This document shows positions 31,729-43,931 of a stretch of DNA of 64,000 nucleotides, in pieces; positions within the stretch are counted from its first letter, which is position 1; each line of letters begins with the position of its first letter. The DNA comes from Batkoa obscura (taxonomy: Eukaryota; Entomophthoromycota; Entomophthoromycetes; Entomophthorales; Batkoaceae), in contig JASVEC010000068.1 in the NCBI GenBank assembly GCA_030770535.1, positions 44,739 through 108,738 on the forward strand, read 5' to 3'. The translations under genes and the position numbers were made by a program. Below the pieces are notes generated by a model. That model searched no databases. It was not told the origin of the DNA and worked only from the letters and a program-made list of their open reading frames with translations.

Positions 31729-34700
31729 ATGAAGCAACTAAAACTAGTAAGAATAATAAGGATGATAAAGTTATACTCAACAAGTAATGGGCTTACTCTA
31801 ATAAATCATAGCAACTCAACTAGAACAGTGAACCGATCCAAATCTAACTTTAGTGTGACTATAAAAAGAAAAACGACGAATTTAGTTATCAATCACCAAA
31901 TAGAAGATCAAGAAGTAGTAAAACAGATTGAGTATGGGGTATATCATTTACTGCACCAAAACAAAGTGAACGAAGCTTATAGTTTAGTAAAAGAAAGTGA
32001 CTACCATTTAGAATTGTATGAGTTTCATTTATTAATACAACGATTATATAGTAATCCCAAAAGCCGGGAGAATTTACTAAAAGTACAAAATTTATTTACA
32101 AATACAACATTTGAAAAAGAAGGGAAGTTGACTTTAATGGATTATAGTTTATGGTTGAAAGTATTGTTTTTATTAAAAGAATATGATCCTTGTATGAAGT
32201 TGTACACCACTATACTACAAAAATTTCAACATCCTTTGCCACCGAGTGTTTATAATATAATTTTCAAAGTGATTGATAAACAGAATCAGAAACTAGATAA
32301 CAACAAAGTACTTTCAGTACTATCGATTATTACTGCTGGAGGGATGTAGTACTCTATTTATTGGTGTTGAGAATTTAAAGTATGTGATTGAAATTTTGTT
32401 GGCAAAGGATCAATTACAAGAGGTGGAGGAAATGGTTGATAAAATTCAAAAGGGGTTTAACGGAATACCGAATAGCATACGGCATGCTTTAGTTATAAGC
32501 TCTATTTTACAAGGCAAGCTCAGGGTAGCAGAAGAGTATTTTGAAGTATATTTTAAGGATGAGGAGAGTATAGATGTTCAGTTCATTAATGGTGTATTAA
32601 AGGCACTTTACCAAGCTAAGTTGCCACAGCTTATTGTCAAGGAATGGATGGATAGGTTAATAAAATATCAAACAAAGTTTAACGCAGTTACAATACATAG
32701 GTTAGCGAAGTTGAGTATTGATATTAATAGTAGTTATTGTAATGAAGCTTGTTTACGATTGTTTTTAAATTTTGGTGTTGTACCAACAAATACTTCAACC
32801 ATTTTATTATTTTATTATTCTATTCAACAAGTTACAAATATTTCTCAATTAAATCAATTATTAGCTATTATTTATAATAGTCATAAACCAACACTGAAAT
32901 TGTTACTAAATCAGCTACTTACAATAAATCAGAGCTCTTTGCTCAAAAAGCTTGATATTAAAGAATGGCCAGTGATAAATAAAAAGAATATAGTAATATA
33001 CAATATTATATTAAAAAAATTGATGCAGTTGAATGATGATTATAATGGAAGTAAAAAGGAGAGAATGTTTGAGGAGTATGCAAATTATTTAATAAAAAGG
33101 GAATTGATGGATATCTATACAATCAATATTTTGATTGATCATTATTCTAAAAAGAAGGATTTGAGTATGATTCAAATGTTATTGAGTTTTAAACAGGAAA
33201 TAGATTCATATTGTCCTGTGGCTTATGATACCATAGATTACTATTTTAAGGAAGAAGAAGTTGAAAGAAATAATCAATCATGGGGGAACAATACCAAAGA
33301 AATGACCGTTTATTCGAATGTTAATAAGGTACAAAAGTATATTAAGAATAAGCAGTGGAACAAAATAGAACACTTATTTTTATCGTTGATAATACAGAAC
33401 AATAACAACAACAATGGTTTTTTAAAGTATGATATCAAACTACAAAATTACTTAATTGAGCAGTTAAGCCAATATCAGCAGGATACTAAAGTGTTAAATA
33501 TCATAGATAGCTTATATAAGAAACAAATGTATATTGATAGTAATTATTTTATTAAGTTATTGAAACAAAAAGAAATAACAAAGAATTTTAAGTTGTTTGA
33601 GTTAATTTGTAATTTTGAATTGAGAATTAGCCCCACTTTCTTATTTCAATTTATAAAAACAATTATACAAAATGAGTTCAATTTACTCAATTTAATTCAG
33701 CAATGTAACACTAATTTTAATAAGATTATCACTAGTACTCAATATCAGCCCATTATTTATTTTTATTTATTAAAGTATTTTAATACTAAATTATTGGAAT
33801 ACCATAATAATCAACAAGTATTTATTTCTATTATAAATCAACTTATCGAACATTTGGAATTTATTTATTTAGACTTAAACAATAATAGCAGGAATACTGA
33901 GAATAAGGAAATTGTAATTGACATAGATAATAATATAGAGAGTAATAGAATAGACAATAATACTAATAATATAGATAATGAACATGAAAGCATAATTAAT
34001 AAAGAGAATATAATAGGTTACAATATAACAAATCCAAATCTAATTAATTTAAATAGGGCTACGAATGAGCATGAGTATACAATGAATCAATTATTGATAT
34101 TATTAATAGATAAAAGTATCACATTGAATTTAAATAAGGAATTAAAACTAATTGTTAGTTTTATTGAAAGTAAAAGAATAATATTAAACAATGAAACTCT
34201 ATTATCAGCTATTATAAAAGCTTATTTTTATCTTAATGAGATGGACAAAATAACACATTTGTTACCAGAGATACTAAGTTATAAATCAAATTGGTTTTAT
34301 TTTCGTCATAAAGTTGTTAATCTATTAATGGCCCAATTAGCTCAACAACAAGAGTACAATAATATTTATACTACTTTAATTCAGATCGAAAACTTATATA
34401 AAACCAAGCAGAGCAATTATTTACCAGATAATTATTGTTTACACCAACTCATACTTGGATGTCATTTCAATAATAACCATCAAAAAGCGGAAGAATATTA
34501 TTTATACTTCATAAAGGAATATCGAATTATACCGGATACAATGATAATTAATCAATTTATTTATTATAATTTTAAAATGGAAGAATGGTCAATAGCTAAG
34601 GAATGGTTTAATAAATTAAAGAAACCAAACTCATTTTCGTTCTATTTGATGGCTAAAGTATACGAAGGGTTAGAAGAAATGGAAATGAGTAGAGCTTATT

Positions 34701-34738
34701 ATTGTAAAATGATGAAAAGTAACAAATGGAAAGAATAA
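31729..34738 (+). CDS. mitochondrial helical-repeat (PPR-like) protein, one frameshift
   Basis: Two adjoining frames: 31729-32349 (206 aa) and an overlapping open frame from 32297 to 34738. The frames meet at GCTGGAGGGATG; reading continues smoothly from ITAGG to CSTLFIGVENLKYVIEIL if one G of GGAGGG is dropped. The combined product of about 1000 residues has a basic, Ser/Thr-rich presequence (MKQLKLVRIIRMIKLYSTSNG) and many ~35-residue helical hairpins (for example YSLWLKVLFLLKEYDPCMKLY), resembling pentatricopeptide-type mitochondrial RNA-binding proteins. An Asn/Ile-rich low-complexity stretch lies near the middle of the second part. No intron fits at the junction. It is either a sequencing indel or a recent inactivation. 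Repeat family assignment is by pattern only. Confidence 0.65.
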
Positions 34739-36515
34739 AAGTTGATTTTTGTTTATTAAAAGCTTTAGGTTATTCTTGTTCTTTGAGGGTTTTTTTATAC
34801 ATTTCGTTGATTTATTTAGTTTGTTTCTGTTATTAAATAGAAGTCTTATGAGGCATGATATTCCAAGTGTTTTATTTATGAACATATAAGAGTGTTTTTT
34901 TTGACTTCGCTTTTTCCATCTTTTAAGCGCTATTTAAACGGAAAAATTATTATTAAATTTTTAAAGACAAAAATGCGTCCGCATATATTATAAAAAGAAA
35001 AGAGAGTAAAGTACAAAGGTAATTGAATACTAAACTTTTGTGAATTTTTTAAAATTATAGTTTAAACATGCTTTTTATAAACGTTAAAAGTATTATTGCA
35101 ATATGATATTTAGTTAAACATGATAAACATAGCAAAGATCAAATTGTTACTATTATTTAAATATAAACTTTTTAAAAGACAACTAATTTAATCGCATAAA
35201 CAACATCACACATTGAAAAAAAGAATCTAAAAAAGATCTAACTTTAATGTTTTAAATTACAAAACCCCCAAGTATTCTTTATGCTATAGTTGAATGTGAT
35301 GAGATAAAATTCAACACGATCCTCAGGAAAGTTTATAACACAGCTTTATAATTTCCTTCAAAGGAATTGGCCTTCATCTACTATCTGTTTCCATAAATGT
35401 TTAATGTAAGCTTCGAACCCGTGACCTGGTGATGATTAAAATTGTAACTTATTTCTTGAGTCTTTACCCCTATCCCCAGCCCATAAAACCTACTACTAAA
35501 AAACTTCTCTAATCCCATAACAACAAAATGCGTATAATATGCTCAAAATATTTTGTTTATTATGTTATTAGCTTTAGATCAAAAATTCAGAGTACAGCCA
35601 CGGTATAAGATATCTTACTGATTTTAATACTGCCAGGATTTATTAATCCGACGTGCTCAAGATTCGAGTCAGCTTCTATAGGAAATGCGAGAGTGATCCA
35701 ATTGCTCATTGACATGCCAAAACAGTTGACGAAATTTTTCTGTTAATATAGAAATTTCAAAAAATAAAATTGCTAAAAAATAATATTCTAATTAAATGGA
35801 GAATTTTTTGTTGAGAAATTGATGATTATACAAGCCATTTTCGTTCACCTTTTACAGAAATAAGTTGCATCTAACAGTAAAATTATTAAAATCCATTGTT
35901 AAAGCTTGGATATAATTACTTTAACTCCAACTAAAAAGTTCAAAAAAACCAATTTAATTTTCAGAGTTCAAATCGAATCCTAAACAGTACATTTATTGAT
36001 ATCTCTTTCAAAAGGGTCATAATATAATGATTCCAATGTGAAATTGTCAATCATTGGCAAACATTGGATTTGTTTAATGATGAGGATTTAGCATCCATAC
36101 GTTTGTTTATTATCCTTTGTTTCAAGTGGAGTGAAATCTACTACTGACAACTATCAGATTCCAGAAAAATGCATCGTTATTTCGTAGCTATCAGATCACA
36201 TAAAACCAGCTTAACTACCCATCACTCTTTTATTGCTATAACGAATATCACGAGTGGTATAGCTAGGTTAGATTTATTACATATCAAATAATTTTGTCAC
36301 AGTTTAGATACTGAAGCCTTAACTTCCAAAAATTCCACATAATGTATCATTTTATAGATAGGAGTAAGCTGATCAAAGGGTAATGTTGGAATGGTTAGCT
36401 TTAGTCAAAGGTCTTACAACAGAAAGGATAGCTATTGAAATAAAATTGATCTTACTTAAGCAATGATTAGTTAAAACAACTTGACTCAAAAACAATTAGT
36501 CCTCATAATGAGAAT
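34739..36515. other. 1.8 kb gene-poor stretch with tRNA-like remnants
   Basis: One TIR-element copy (34887-34983), then AT-rich DNA. On the minus strand near 35440-35410, AGGTCACGGGTTCGAAGC resembles a tRNA T arm/B box. Near 35590-35680 the plus strand has a GGATT/AATCC hairpin followed by AGATTCGAGTC, like the variable and T arms of a Leu/Ser tRNA. Neither folds into a complete tRNA. Confidence 0.45.
34887..34983 (+). mobile_element. MITE-like element, copy 8
   Basis: 97 bp with tips TAAGAGTG and GCGTCCGCA, flanked by TA on both sides. The interior has TTTTTTTTGACTTCGC, TTTTAAGCGCTATTTAAACG and AAAGACAAAAATGC. It lies about 150 bp after the stop codon of the helical-repeat gene. Confidence 0.85.
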
Positions 36516-38030
36516 TTAACTCCCAAACACCATATTCATCCCCTTCGATTTCTCTGGATTCGAGTAAACCATCTGGTCAAATGAATACTCATTATAACGC
36601 GTAGTCACTAGCAGATAGTTTGGCAATGAAAGTTCACTGTTGATAGGCTTTGATAATTCATAAATAGAATAAGAATGTTTTAAATAATTTAACAAGAAGA
36701 GAAAAGCAATAGTTAATAAACTTAAATAGGAAACAAACAAAATTAAACTCAAATCATATAAATTATCATACACTAAAGACACTAGGATGATATTAGCATT
36801 ATAATATAAATTATTGAACTTAATGGGATCAGTATGCTGAGTAGCAGTGGTTGGTTCGATAGTAGTTGTCAATGGAATAAGATCGCCTTTATCGTTAGGG
36901 TTGAAATTAGTTAAATCAAATATTAAAATTTCTTTATTCTTATCGTTTACTCCCATTTTGCCAAAGAAAATCATTAATTTATCATTGATCAATTGACTTG
37001 AATGCCAAGCTCTACCTATTTCAAAAATACTCCCAGTAAGATCCATTAACTGATATTTCTTCCATTTCCATTCTTTCAAGTCTAAAACTTGAATATCACT
37101 ATATAGCTTAGGCTCTTTATTATTATCAATATAATTATTATTATCCATACCACCATAGACTAAAACACAATTTAATTTTTCTAAATAAGTAGTTGTATGG
37201 GCTAATCTTAAGCCAAACCGATAATTTTGAGTTTGCTGTATTTTAAATGCTTGCGTTAATATTGAATAAATATAAACAAACTCTAATGAGTTCGGGGATA
37301 AAGTGTTGTTATTGTTAGTGCTATTGTATTGAATACCACCAAGGAATAAAATTTGTGAGTTGAAAATTAAGGTAGAAGTATGAAATGCTATGGACGGCAT
37401 GGAGTGTTTAGCAGTATAAGAACTTAAATCAGTATAGTCATTTTTTAATAGATCAAATGAAAAAAATTGCCTAGTTGGTATTGAATCTAAATAAAAATCA
37501 TATTTGATAATACCACCTAATAAATAAAGTTGATTGTTTGTAACTAGATAAGTTGCACCAATACTATCTTGAAAAGAAGTAATTGTAAAATTATTTTTTC
37601 TGATAAAACAACGTTGATTTAAATCAACCGATTGAATAGCTGTAGGTAAATAATAACTACCATTAAAACCATATTTACTTTTAAATACAGTATACAAACT
37701 AGATTGGTTATTATATTCCAACAAAAATAATTGAGAGTAATACCTATAATAAGGATCATAAAAAGATACATCAATATCGTTGACTGTATTTAAATCATCT
37801 ATTGTAATTTTTGTATTTAAATCAATTATTTTGTAATAAGAATATTCTTTTTTATAAGCGAATTCCATTTCATCTTGTGTTGATTTAGCTCCATAATTAT
37901 AACTGTATTTATAAAATAAGATTAATTTTTGAGCATATACAACAGTAGAACTTAACATAAATCCTTCCATACCTTCAACATGATTATAGCATAGAAATAA
38001 TATTGATATAAAAACAAACTGTAATTTCAT
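36516..38030 (-). CDS. secreted/membrane kelch beta-propeller protein
   Basis: 504 residues. A signal peptide (MKLQFVFISILFLCYNHVEG) is followed by a kelch-type propeller with recognisable blades at LLGGIIKYD, FLGGIQYN, VYGGMDNN and the degenerate FFGKMGV, each after a hydrophobic strand and before an aromatic/acidic strand. A transmembrane helix (SLILFVSYLSLLTIAFLFLL) lies near residue 430, then a cytosolic tail of about 60 residues containing YNEYSFDQM. Membrane kelch proteins of this layout are common in early-diverging fungi, and their role is largely unknown. It is intronless and points toward the carrier gene on the same strand, about 160 bp away. Confidence 0.8.
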   Translation of the reverse strand: MKLQFVFISILFLCYNHVEGMEGFMLSSTVVYAQKLILFYKYSYNYGAKSTQDEMEFAYKKEYSYYKIIDLNTKITIDDLNTVNDIDVSFYDPYYRYYSQLFLLEYNNQSSLYTVFKSKYGFNGSYYLPTAIQSVDLNQRCFIRKNNFTITSFQDSIGATYLVTNNQLYLLGGIIKYDFYLDSIPTRQFFSFDLLKNDYTDLSSYTAKHSMPSIAFHTSTLIFNSQILFLGGIQYNSTNNNNTLSPNSLEFVYIYSILTQAFKIQQTQNYRFGLRLAHTTTYLEKLNCVLVYGGMDNNNYIDNNKEPKLYSDIQVLDLKEWKWKKYQLMDLTGSIFEIGRAWHSSQLINDKLMIFFGKMGVNDKNKEILIFDLTNFNPNDKGDLIPLTTTIEPTTATQHTDPIKFNNLYYNANIILVSLVYDNLYDLSLILFVSYLSLLTIAFLFLLNYLKHSYSIYELSKPINSELSLPNYLLVTTRYNEYSFDQMVYSNPEKSKGMNMVFGS

Positions 38031-38189
38031 TATAAATTTAATAAAAAAAATAGTTACAAAGCTTCAATTTTTTATTTTTATAATCTACTTAATTCTCTCT
38101 TGTTCCTTTTAATCAATCCAACATTTTTAATCGATATAATATACTTAATTTCTATCCTCTAGTAGCTATATTTCTTTGAAAAAACTCCT

Positions 38190-39374
38190 TTAAAACCAAG
38201 CAATCGCTTGTTCATAAATAACAAACATAATAGCCGATTGAAAACCCATCCAAAGCGTCCTTGGAGCTAAACCTCTAAATAAACCTTGAAAACCATAAGT
38301 ATTGTAAGATGATTTTAAAGCATCTATAATTCCATTAGAATTTGTAATTTTAGGTCCATTCGGTAACTTATTTAATGATAATAAAGATTGTGAAAGTGTA
38401 TTATTATTATTAGGTACTTTAGGTAAAGATAACCCCTTTATTCTTTTTGGTTGACTTTTTATACTTTCTTTAATTTGCTGAGTTTGTAATACCGTTTTAA
38501 CTACATCTATAGAGAAATAAAGAAAAATTATTGTGTTTTATTAATATTTGTATTGTTTATAAAATTAAATTATTGATTTACCTAATGGAGTAGTTATACC
38601 ACCTGCCATTGAACCAGCAATACCACCCATTAACATTTCACTTAGTAATGTATTTTCTCTTTCTTTTAAATACCAATTTTTTAAACTTTCATAAATTGTA
38701 AATTGAATAGCAGTACAAGGTACATCTCTCAATAAAGTAGCTTGATATCCGCGAAACATAGTCGATAGACCATCATTTTTAATAATCTACCAATATTAAT
38801 TTCCATAAATCAATTTAATATTTAATATCTAAAACTACTTACCGTGGTCAATGCTTCTCTCCAATTTTTGTAATTGTATCCAGAAATAAAATGAGGGTTA
38901 TTATATTTTCCTTGCAATTGCATTCTGGTTTTCAATACTTCAGATGGGACATAGATTGTACTTACCATAACTTCCGCAATACCGGCGGATATTAAATGAT
39001 TACCTGTTTCTGGTAATTCAAAATCTCTTAAAGTTCTTTTAAACGTTTCATAACTACCAAAATAAATCATGGTACCAAAAATAGAACCTATCATAGCTGG
39101 TTGAATACCACCATAGAACCCAGAAATTCCTTCTAATTTCCATACTGTTTGGAAACAGTGGTATAATGAATTGTATTTGAGTGGATAAGGTTGACCTTGT
39201 AAACGTGTTTTTAAGGTGTCTAGCCCATGCATCAGGAAATCGGCACTACCACCTGCTATACCGCCTGCTACAATGTTCTGTATAAAGGGAAAAAATAGAA
39301 AATTAGTTCAAGAAGTTATGGTTGAAATAAATTACCTGCCATATAGGCGCATTATCGGTATTGGAAATGGTCAT
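38190..39374 (-). CDS. mitochondrial carrier, YMR166C/MME1-like (4 exons)
   Basis: Exons 39374-39336, 39277-38843, 38786-38582 and 38506-38190 join in frame to 331 residues. The three carrier repeats show HGLDTLKTRLQGQ, VPSEVLKTRMQLQGKYNNP and TTPLDVVKTVLQTQ, with FYGGI, FFGSYE-like and FRGLAP aromatic-glycine segments. SGYNYKNWREAL, MFRGYQATLLRDVP and AIQFTIYE are strongly reminiscent of yeast YMR166C (Mme1), reported as a mitochondrial magnesium exporter. Transport of Mg is inferred from that resemblance. Repeat 1 has His in place of the usual Pro of the Px(D/E)xx(K/R) signature. A low-complexity linker of about 45 residues after repeat 3's first helix is lineage-specific. Confidence 0.88.
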
Positions 39375-39703
39375 TAAATGTAAATTGAATTTGAATCAAA
39401 ACTTTAAATTTTACTGGGTTTGAAAAATTGGATCCAATTCTTTATTTTATGAAAATCTCAAAGCTGTTATAGACTATTTATTGGCTTTTATCTATCTATC
39501 TTTATTATTTATTTATTTATTCTAAAACTCAAATCTAAAACTAAACTTTTTTTTGAAAAATAATATCTAAAATTTTGATTTTTTTTTTCTGTTTATTTAA
39601 AAATGATTGAAAAATATGAAGTCAATCAATTCCAACCAATCAATTGAATTTGAAATCAAAGTATTAAAATATGTCATTATTTTATCCTTCTTTCATCCAA
39701 TAT

Positions 39704-41532
39704 TCATTCATGTTCAATAGGAGTAGTTATCAATTTTCCATCTACAATAGTAGTTTTAAATTGTTCAGGAATAGCTCTTTCAACAAAGTCTTCTACTTCC
39801 TCGTCTCCTACCTCTGTCTTAGTTGGTAATAATACATTAATCTGACTCGATTTAGCCGTAGTAATTTCAGTATTCAACCCCTCTTTAGATAAATATAATT
39901 GTAAACCATCCGTTTTATCAATAACTACCATAGGAGTACTTTTAAGGATTTGAACTTGACATGAACTACTATTAATAATATCCACAGAAGCTATAGCTGT
40001 GTCTAATACCACACCACTTTTTTTGCAACTATCTGTAAAAATGAAATGTTACTTATATATTACTTAATTGTAATATTAAACTATTAAGTTACCTAATATA
40101 ACTCCATTACATTTTCCTCTAATTTCAATAGTTGTATTATTACAATTAAAGATATAAACCAATTGTTTAAACTCTGTTGGTTCAACAGTTATCATACCAC
40201 TTTGATGATATTGCTAATTAAAATTAACAAGAATTATTAATATCATTATATTATAATTAACTAATTTAATTTAATTGAAACTTACAACTAACCACTTATG
40301 CCCATCCAATTTAGTCTCTGCTTCTTTAATGGAAGCTGGGGTCACTTTACCTGGTGATGGACGAGCTAATATTGTTATAAAAATTCGATTAGCTTCAATA
40401 TTTACATTTATAGAATTGACTTACCAGTTGATCTAGCTGGAGGAACTACTTGATTTAAAGGAGGTTGATTTTTCTGAGATTTGTCCACTTTTTTAAGTCC
40501 TGAAGTTACGTTTTCACCTTGATTAATCTCACTGAAAATAGAATTAATACCACCTTTATTATTATTATTATCATTTTCTTCTTTTAATAAATCTTGAAAT
40601 AATGGAGCGGGTGGGGGTGGGGGTGGTAAATTAGTATTTGAACTTGATTTTAAACTTGTTGGTTTAGGTGGTTTTGGTGGTGGTGAAGTAGTGTTGTTAG
40701 AAATGGATAGGGAATTGTTCCATTCAATACCATTTGGATTCCAAGTTAAGCCAGTTTTAAAGTAAGTATTAACATAATCATATAATTCATTTAATAATTT
40801 GAAATAACTTTTAATCCATTCATGATGCTTTGGATCTCTAAAATTCAATGTTAGTTCTATTTATTCTAATTTTTCTATTTTGTTATTTAAAATTTACTTT
40901 TCTTTATATTCTTTAATCACTTTAAACCCATAAAATTGACTTGATTCAATTTGGTCTTTAACACTAGAAGCACATTCTGGTTCCTAAATAGTTAAAATAA
41001 TTAATTCATTGTACTTCTAAAAAAATCTATCTATTCAAAATTCACTTACAACTAAAAACCAAGAAAAAGCAGGGGCACCTGAGGATACAGCAGATAAATG
41101 ATTAAAAAAAGGAGAAGCTCTATTATTATCGGTGATATTCAATATTTGATCTAAAATTTTTTGACTTGAAGACCAAATTTCACTAACTTTCTCATTACTA
41201 CTTGGTTTCTTACATTGAAGTGACAATGGTAATATTTTTTTACTTTCAAGGTAAAGAGATTCAATTAAGTCACTTTGACTTGAAATTAATGGATCAAGAG
41301 AAGAGGAAAGAGATTTATATTCTTGAATAGCAGATAAAAGTTTTTCATCGTACTTTTTAATACTTTCAGGTAATTCACTGGAACTGGATAAGGTTGCAGT
41401 GGATACAATTGATTTTTCACTAGGTTTAGAATCCTCCTTTTTACTTTTTGAAATAGATAAACTTTCCAATCGAGAGGTAGCTTGTTCTAATCGTTTTAAT
41501 AAAACGGCTAAGGTACTCGAATGTTCACTCAT
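39704..41532 (-). CDS. SRV2: adenylyl cyclase-associated protein CAP/Srv2 (6 exons)
   Basis: Exons 41532-41050, 40983-40898, 40837-40425, 40365-40286, 40213-40093 and 40032-39704 give 503 residues. The N-terminal helical domain begins MSEHSSTLAVLLKRLEQATSRLE, with an oligomerisation coiled coil and a cyclase-binding RLExxT-like motif. The folded helical domain contains APAFSWFLV and WIKSYFKLLNELYDYV. A proline-rich linker (PPPPPPAP, PKPPKPTS) would bind profilin or SH3 domains. The C-terminal beta-helix CARP domain (VYIFNCNNTTIEIRGKCNGV, DSCKKSGVVLDTAIASV, LPTKTEVGDEEVEDFVERAI) recharges ADP-actin. The protein recycles actin monomers and links Ras-cAMP signalling to the cytoskeleton. All splice phases agree. 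Confidence 0.96.
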
Positions 41533-42331
41533 TGTTTATTGACCTCGATTTGCTTTAAAATTAAATAAAGAATTTTCCAAGTATTAATTTTTATCAATAG
41601 TGATTCAATAATATTTGATTGGTTGTTTATAACGAGTGGCGTTCTTGGTGTTTTTAGTTGGAAAAGAAAGACAGATAAGATGATTCTATTGGTTAGAACA
41701 AGAAAGAGAACCAAGGAATGAACAACTTTGAATAGTTTTGATTAAATTGATTGGTGAAAGAAGATTTAGGCGTTTTTGGTGAGAATGTTTTTTAGAATTT
41801 GAGTTATTTCAATTTAGAATAAGTGGCCAAATAGCTTTACTTGTTATCTAAATCAATTTGTATTATAAATTATTCAACTTTATTTATATATTAATTTTTG
41901 TTATGGATTTACTAATTTAATTTATAAATCAATAAAGATAAACGCTTTGTAAAATAAAAAATAATTACTATATTGATAAAAAAATCAATTATTTTATTAA
42001 AATTTTAAAATTGAGATTGAATAAAATAAGGTTATAAAACAAGCTTGAAAACAAAGACTATTATTTTATATTCTATTAGTAAAATGATATAAGTAATCAA
42101 CTATCTTCTATCTGATAAATGGTGAAAAATATACATTACCTTTGTATAAACATTTGAAATTTACCTATCAAATAAACTATGATAACATATCTCAATTCTA
42201 TAAAAAGTGACTAAAAAAAGAATCAATCTAATTCAAATAAAATCATTTCTAATAAATTTAAAATCATAACAATTTAAAATTTTCTATTATTCTTGTAAAA
42301 AAACTTCCTATTCCACTCCAATTCACTTCCG
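41533..42331. other. SRV2-small TIM intergenic region
   Basis: 800 bp upstream of SRV2 and downstream of the minus-strand small TIM gene. No gene seen; AT-rich. Confidence 0.6.
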
Positions 42332-42714
42332 TTATTGCTCCATATTTAATGCTTTTTTAATTTCTTGATTTTCACTTAATCTTTTCGATAACCTTTCGGA
42401 TACTAAAAAGAATTTAAACACACATTTCTCTAAACATTTATTCTAAATAAAATAAATTATTTTAACTTCTTTAAATAATTGATAATTATCATTCACCTCT
42501 TTTTCAGTTATTAAATCCGTGGTTAAATCTCTATTACAATCAATAAAACACCTTTCATTTAATTTTATAATGGAATCAATCGTGTCTTTTTGCTTTAATT
42601 ATTTAATTAAGAGTTAAATTTATTATTATACAAAATAAAAGTTACTTGTATCTTAGTTAGTATTCTATTAAATTTTAATTGATCTTCATAATTCATTCGA
42701 GTTGGATCAATCAT
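42332..42714 (-). CDS. small TIM chaperone, Tim9/Tim10 family (3 exons)
   Basis: Exons 42714-42646, 42592-42497 and 42442-42332 encode 91 residues: a short N-terminal helix, NERCFIDCNRDLTT (CxxxC), a loop TDLITEKE, then NKCLEKCVFKFFLVSERLSK (CxxxC) and a polar C-terminal helix. The twin CX3C layout with 15 residues between defines the small TIM chaperones of the mitochondrial intermembrane space, which escort carrier precursors such as the protein at 38190. It resembles the divergent neighbour at 42920 (a clearer Tim9) in the second helix, so it may be a Tim9-derived or Tim10/Tim12-like partner. Both genes have two introns at corresponding places. Confidence 0.83.
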
Positions 42715-42919
42715 TTTAAATAGTAATAGTTGATTATTTTTATTTAAAAGATAATATTTTTGATTTTAAAATGTCAATTAATATCTGAATAGATTGGAAT
42801 TCCAATCCAATAATTGCAATTCTCTTTACTTTTTGCAATCCATTTGAACTCATTTATCTTCTAAAATATTAATGTCTATTGTTTGTTTTTACTATATCGA
42901 TTAAAAACTAGATTAAAAA

Positions 42920-43496
42920 ATGAATCGTGGTTTAAGTTCAAGTGAAGAAAAAAAATTACAAGAATATTTAAACAAGAAACAAGTAAGTTTATTTATTTAT
43001 TTATTTATTTATTTATCTATTTATTTATTTATTTATCTATTTATTTATTTATCTATTTATTTATTTATTATTAAAATATTGACAATATAAACCATTTTTT
43101 CATTATGGTTTCATTTATTTATTTGAATATTAGTAATTGACAGTTAAATTATAGGAAAATGAAGTAATGTTATCTTATTTAAATCTCACTAAATCATGCT
43201 TTGATTCTTGTGTTAATGATTTTACTTCATCTTCAATTTCACCAAAAGAGGTAAGCATAAGTTCCTCTTTTATAATTAATTACAAAGAATTGATTTCAAT
43301 CCGTTTATTTTTTATATAACGGTTATTTGATAATCTTTTTTTTACCATGTATAATAATTTGAAGTTGAAGTTTAATTTAATTTAATTTTAGGATAAATGC
43401 ATTAGTTTATGTGTTAAAAAATTTTTATCAGCTACTGAAAGGATCAATGCTAAATTTCAAGAAGAAAATATGAAAATGCAAGGCGGTATGAATTAA
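42920..43496 (+). CDS. TIM9: mitochondrial chaperone Tim9 (3 exons)
   Basis: Exons 42920-42982, 43155-43250 and 43392-43496 give 87 residues, the same length as yeast Tim9. Signature: SCFDSCVNDFTSSSISPKE, then DKCISLCVKKFLSATERIN and AKFQEEN, which are the Tim9 twin CX3C motifs and C-terminal helix. Tim9 forms a hexamer with Tim10 that chaperones hydrophobic precursors across the intermembrane space. The gene is divergent from the other small TIM gene with 205 bp between start codons, suggesting a shared promoter. The first intron (172 bp) is enlarged by an ATTT microsatellite. The small exons hid it from simple frame scanning. Confidence 0.92.
42987..43070 (+). repeat. ATTT microsatellite inside TIM9 intron 1
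   Basis: About 20 tetranucleotide units, mostly ATTT with periodic ATCT variants, begin just after the GTAAGT donor. It makes up half of the intron. Confidence 0.9.
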
Positions 43497-43931
43497 AAAG
43501 CAATATAGCAGATGTATTAAACAAGAGTATATTAGAATTCAAGTTATTGAATTTGTTTTTATTTCAAGTTATTTAATTGAATTTTTTAAAATAAGTTTTA
43601 TTTAGTTTGAATATAAGATAAATTTATTGGATTGATTTTTATTGATTTTAAATTTGTAATTGAAATTATTATCTAAAGCTTCTTATGTTCCTTTTATATA
43701 ATAAAAAGCAATGACATAGAATGATGGTATAATACAGTACTAAATATATTTTATAAGTATTGTATAATGTCAATTGATTATCAATTAGATTCTTTAACTT
43801 CATAATTAAAAACAAACGTAATATACCTCAAACAATGTTTATTGGTATTTATTCTACAAAATTAAACATTAGCAATAATAATATTAATAACAAATAGAAA
43901 ATAGTTATTTTATTTAATATATATATATATA
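43497..43931. other. TIM9-tyrosinase intergenic region
   Basis: 435 bp between convergent genes. No gene seen. A short TA run precedes the tyrosinase stop codon at 43932. Confidence 0.6.
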
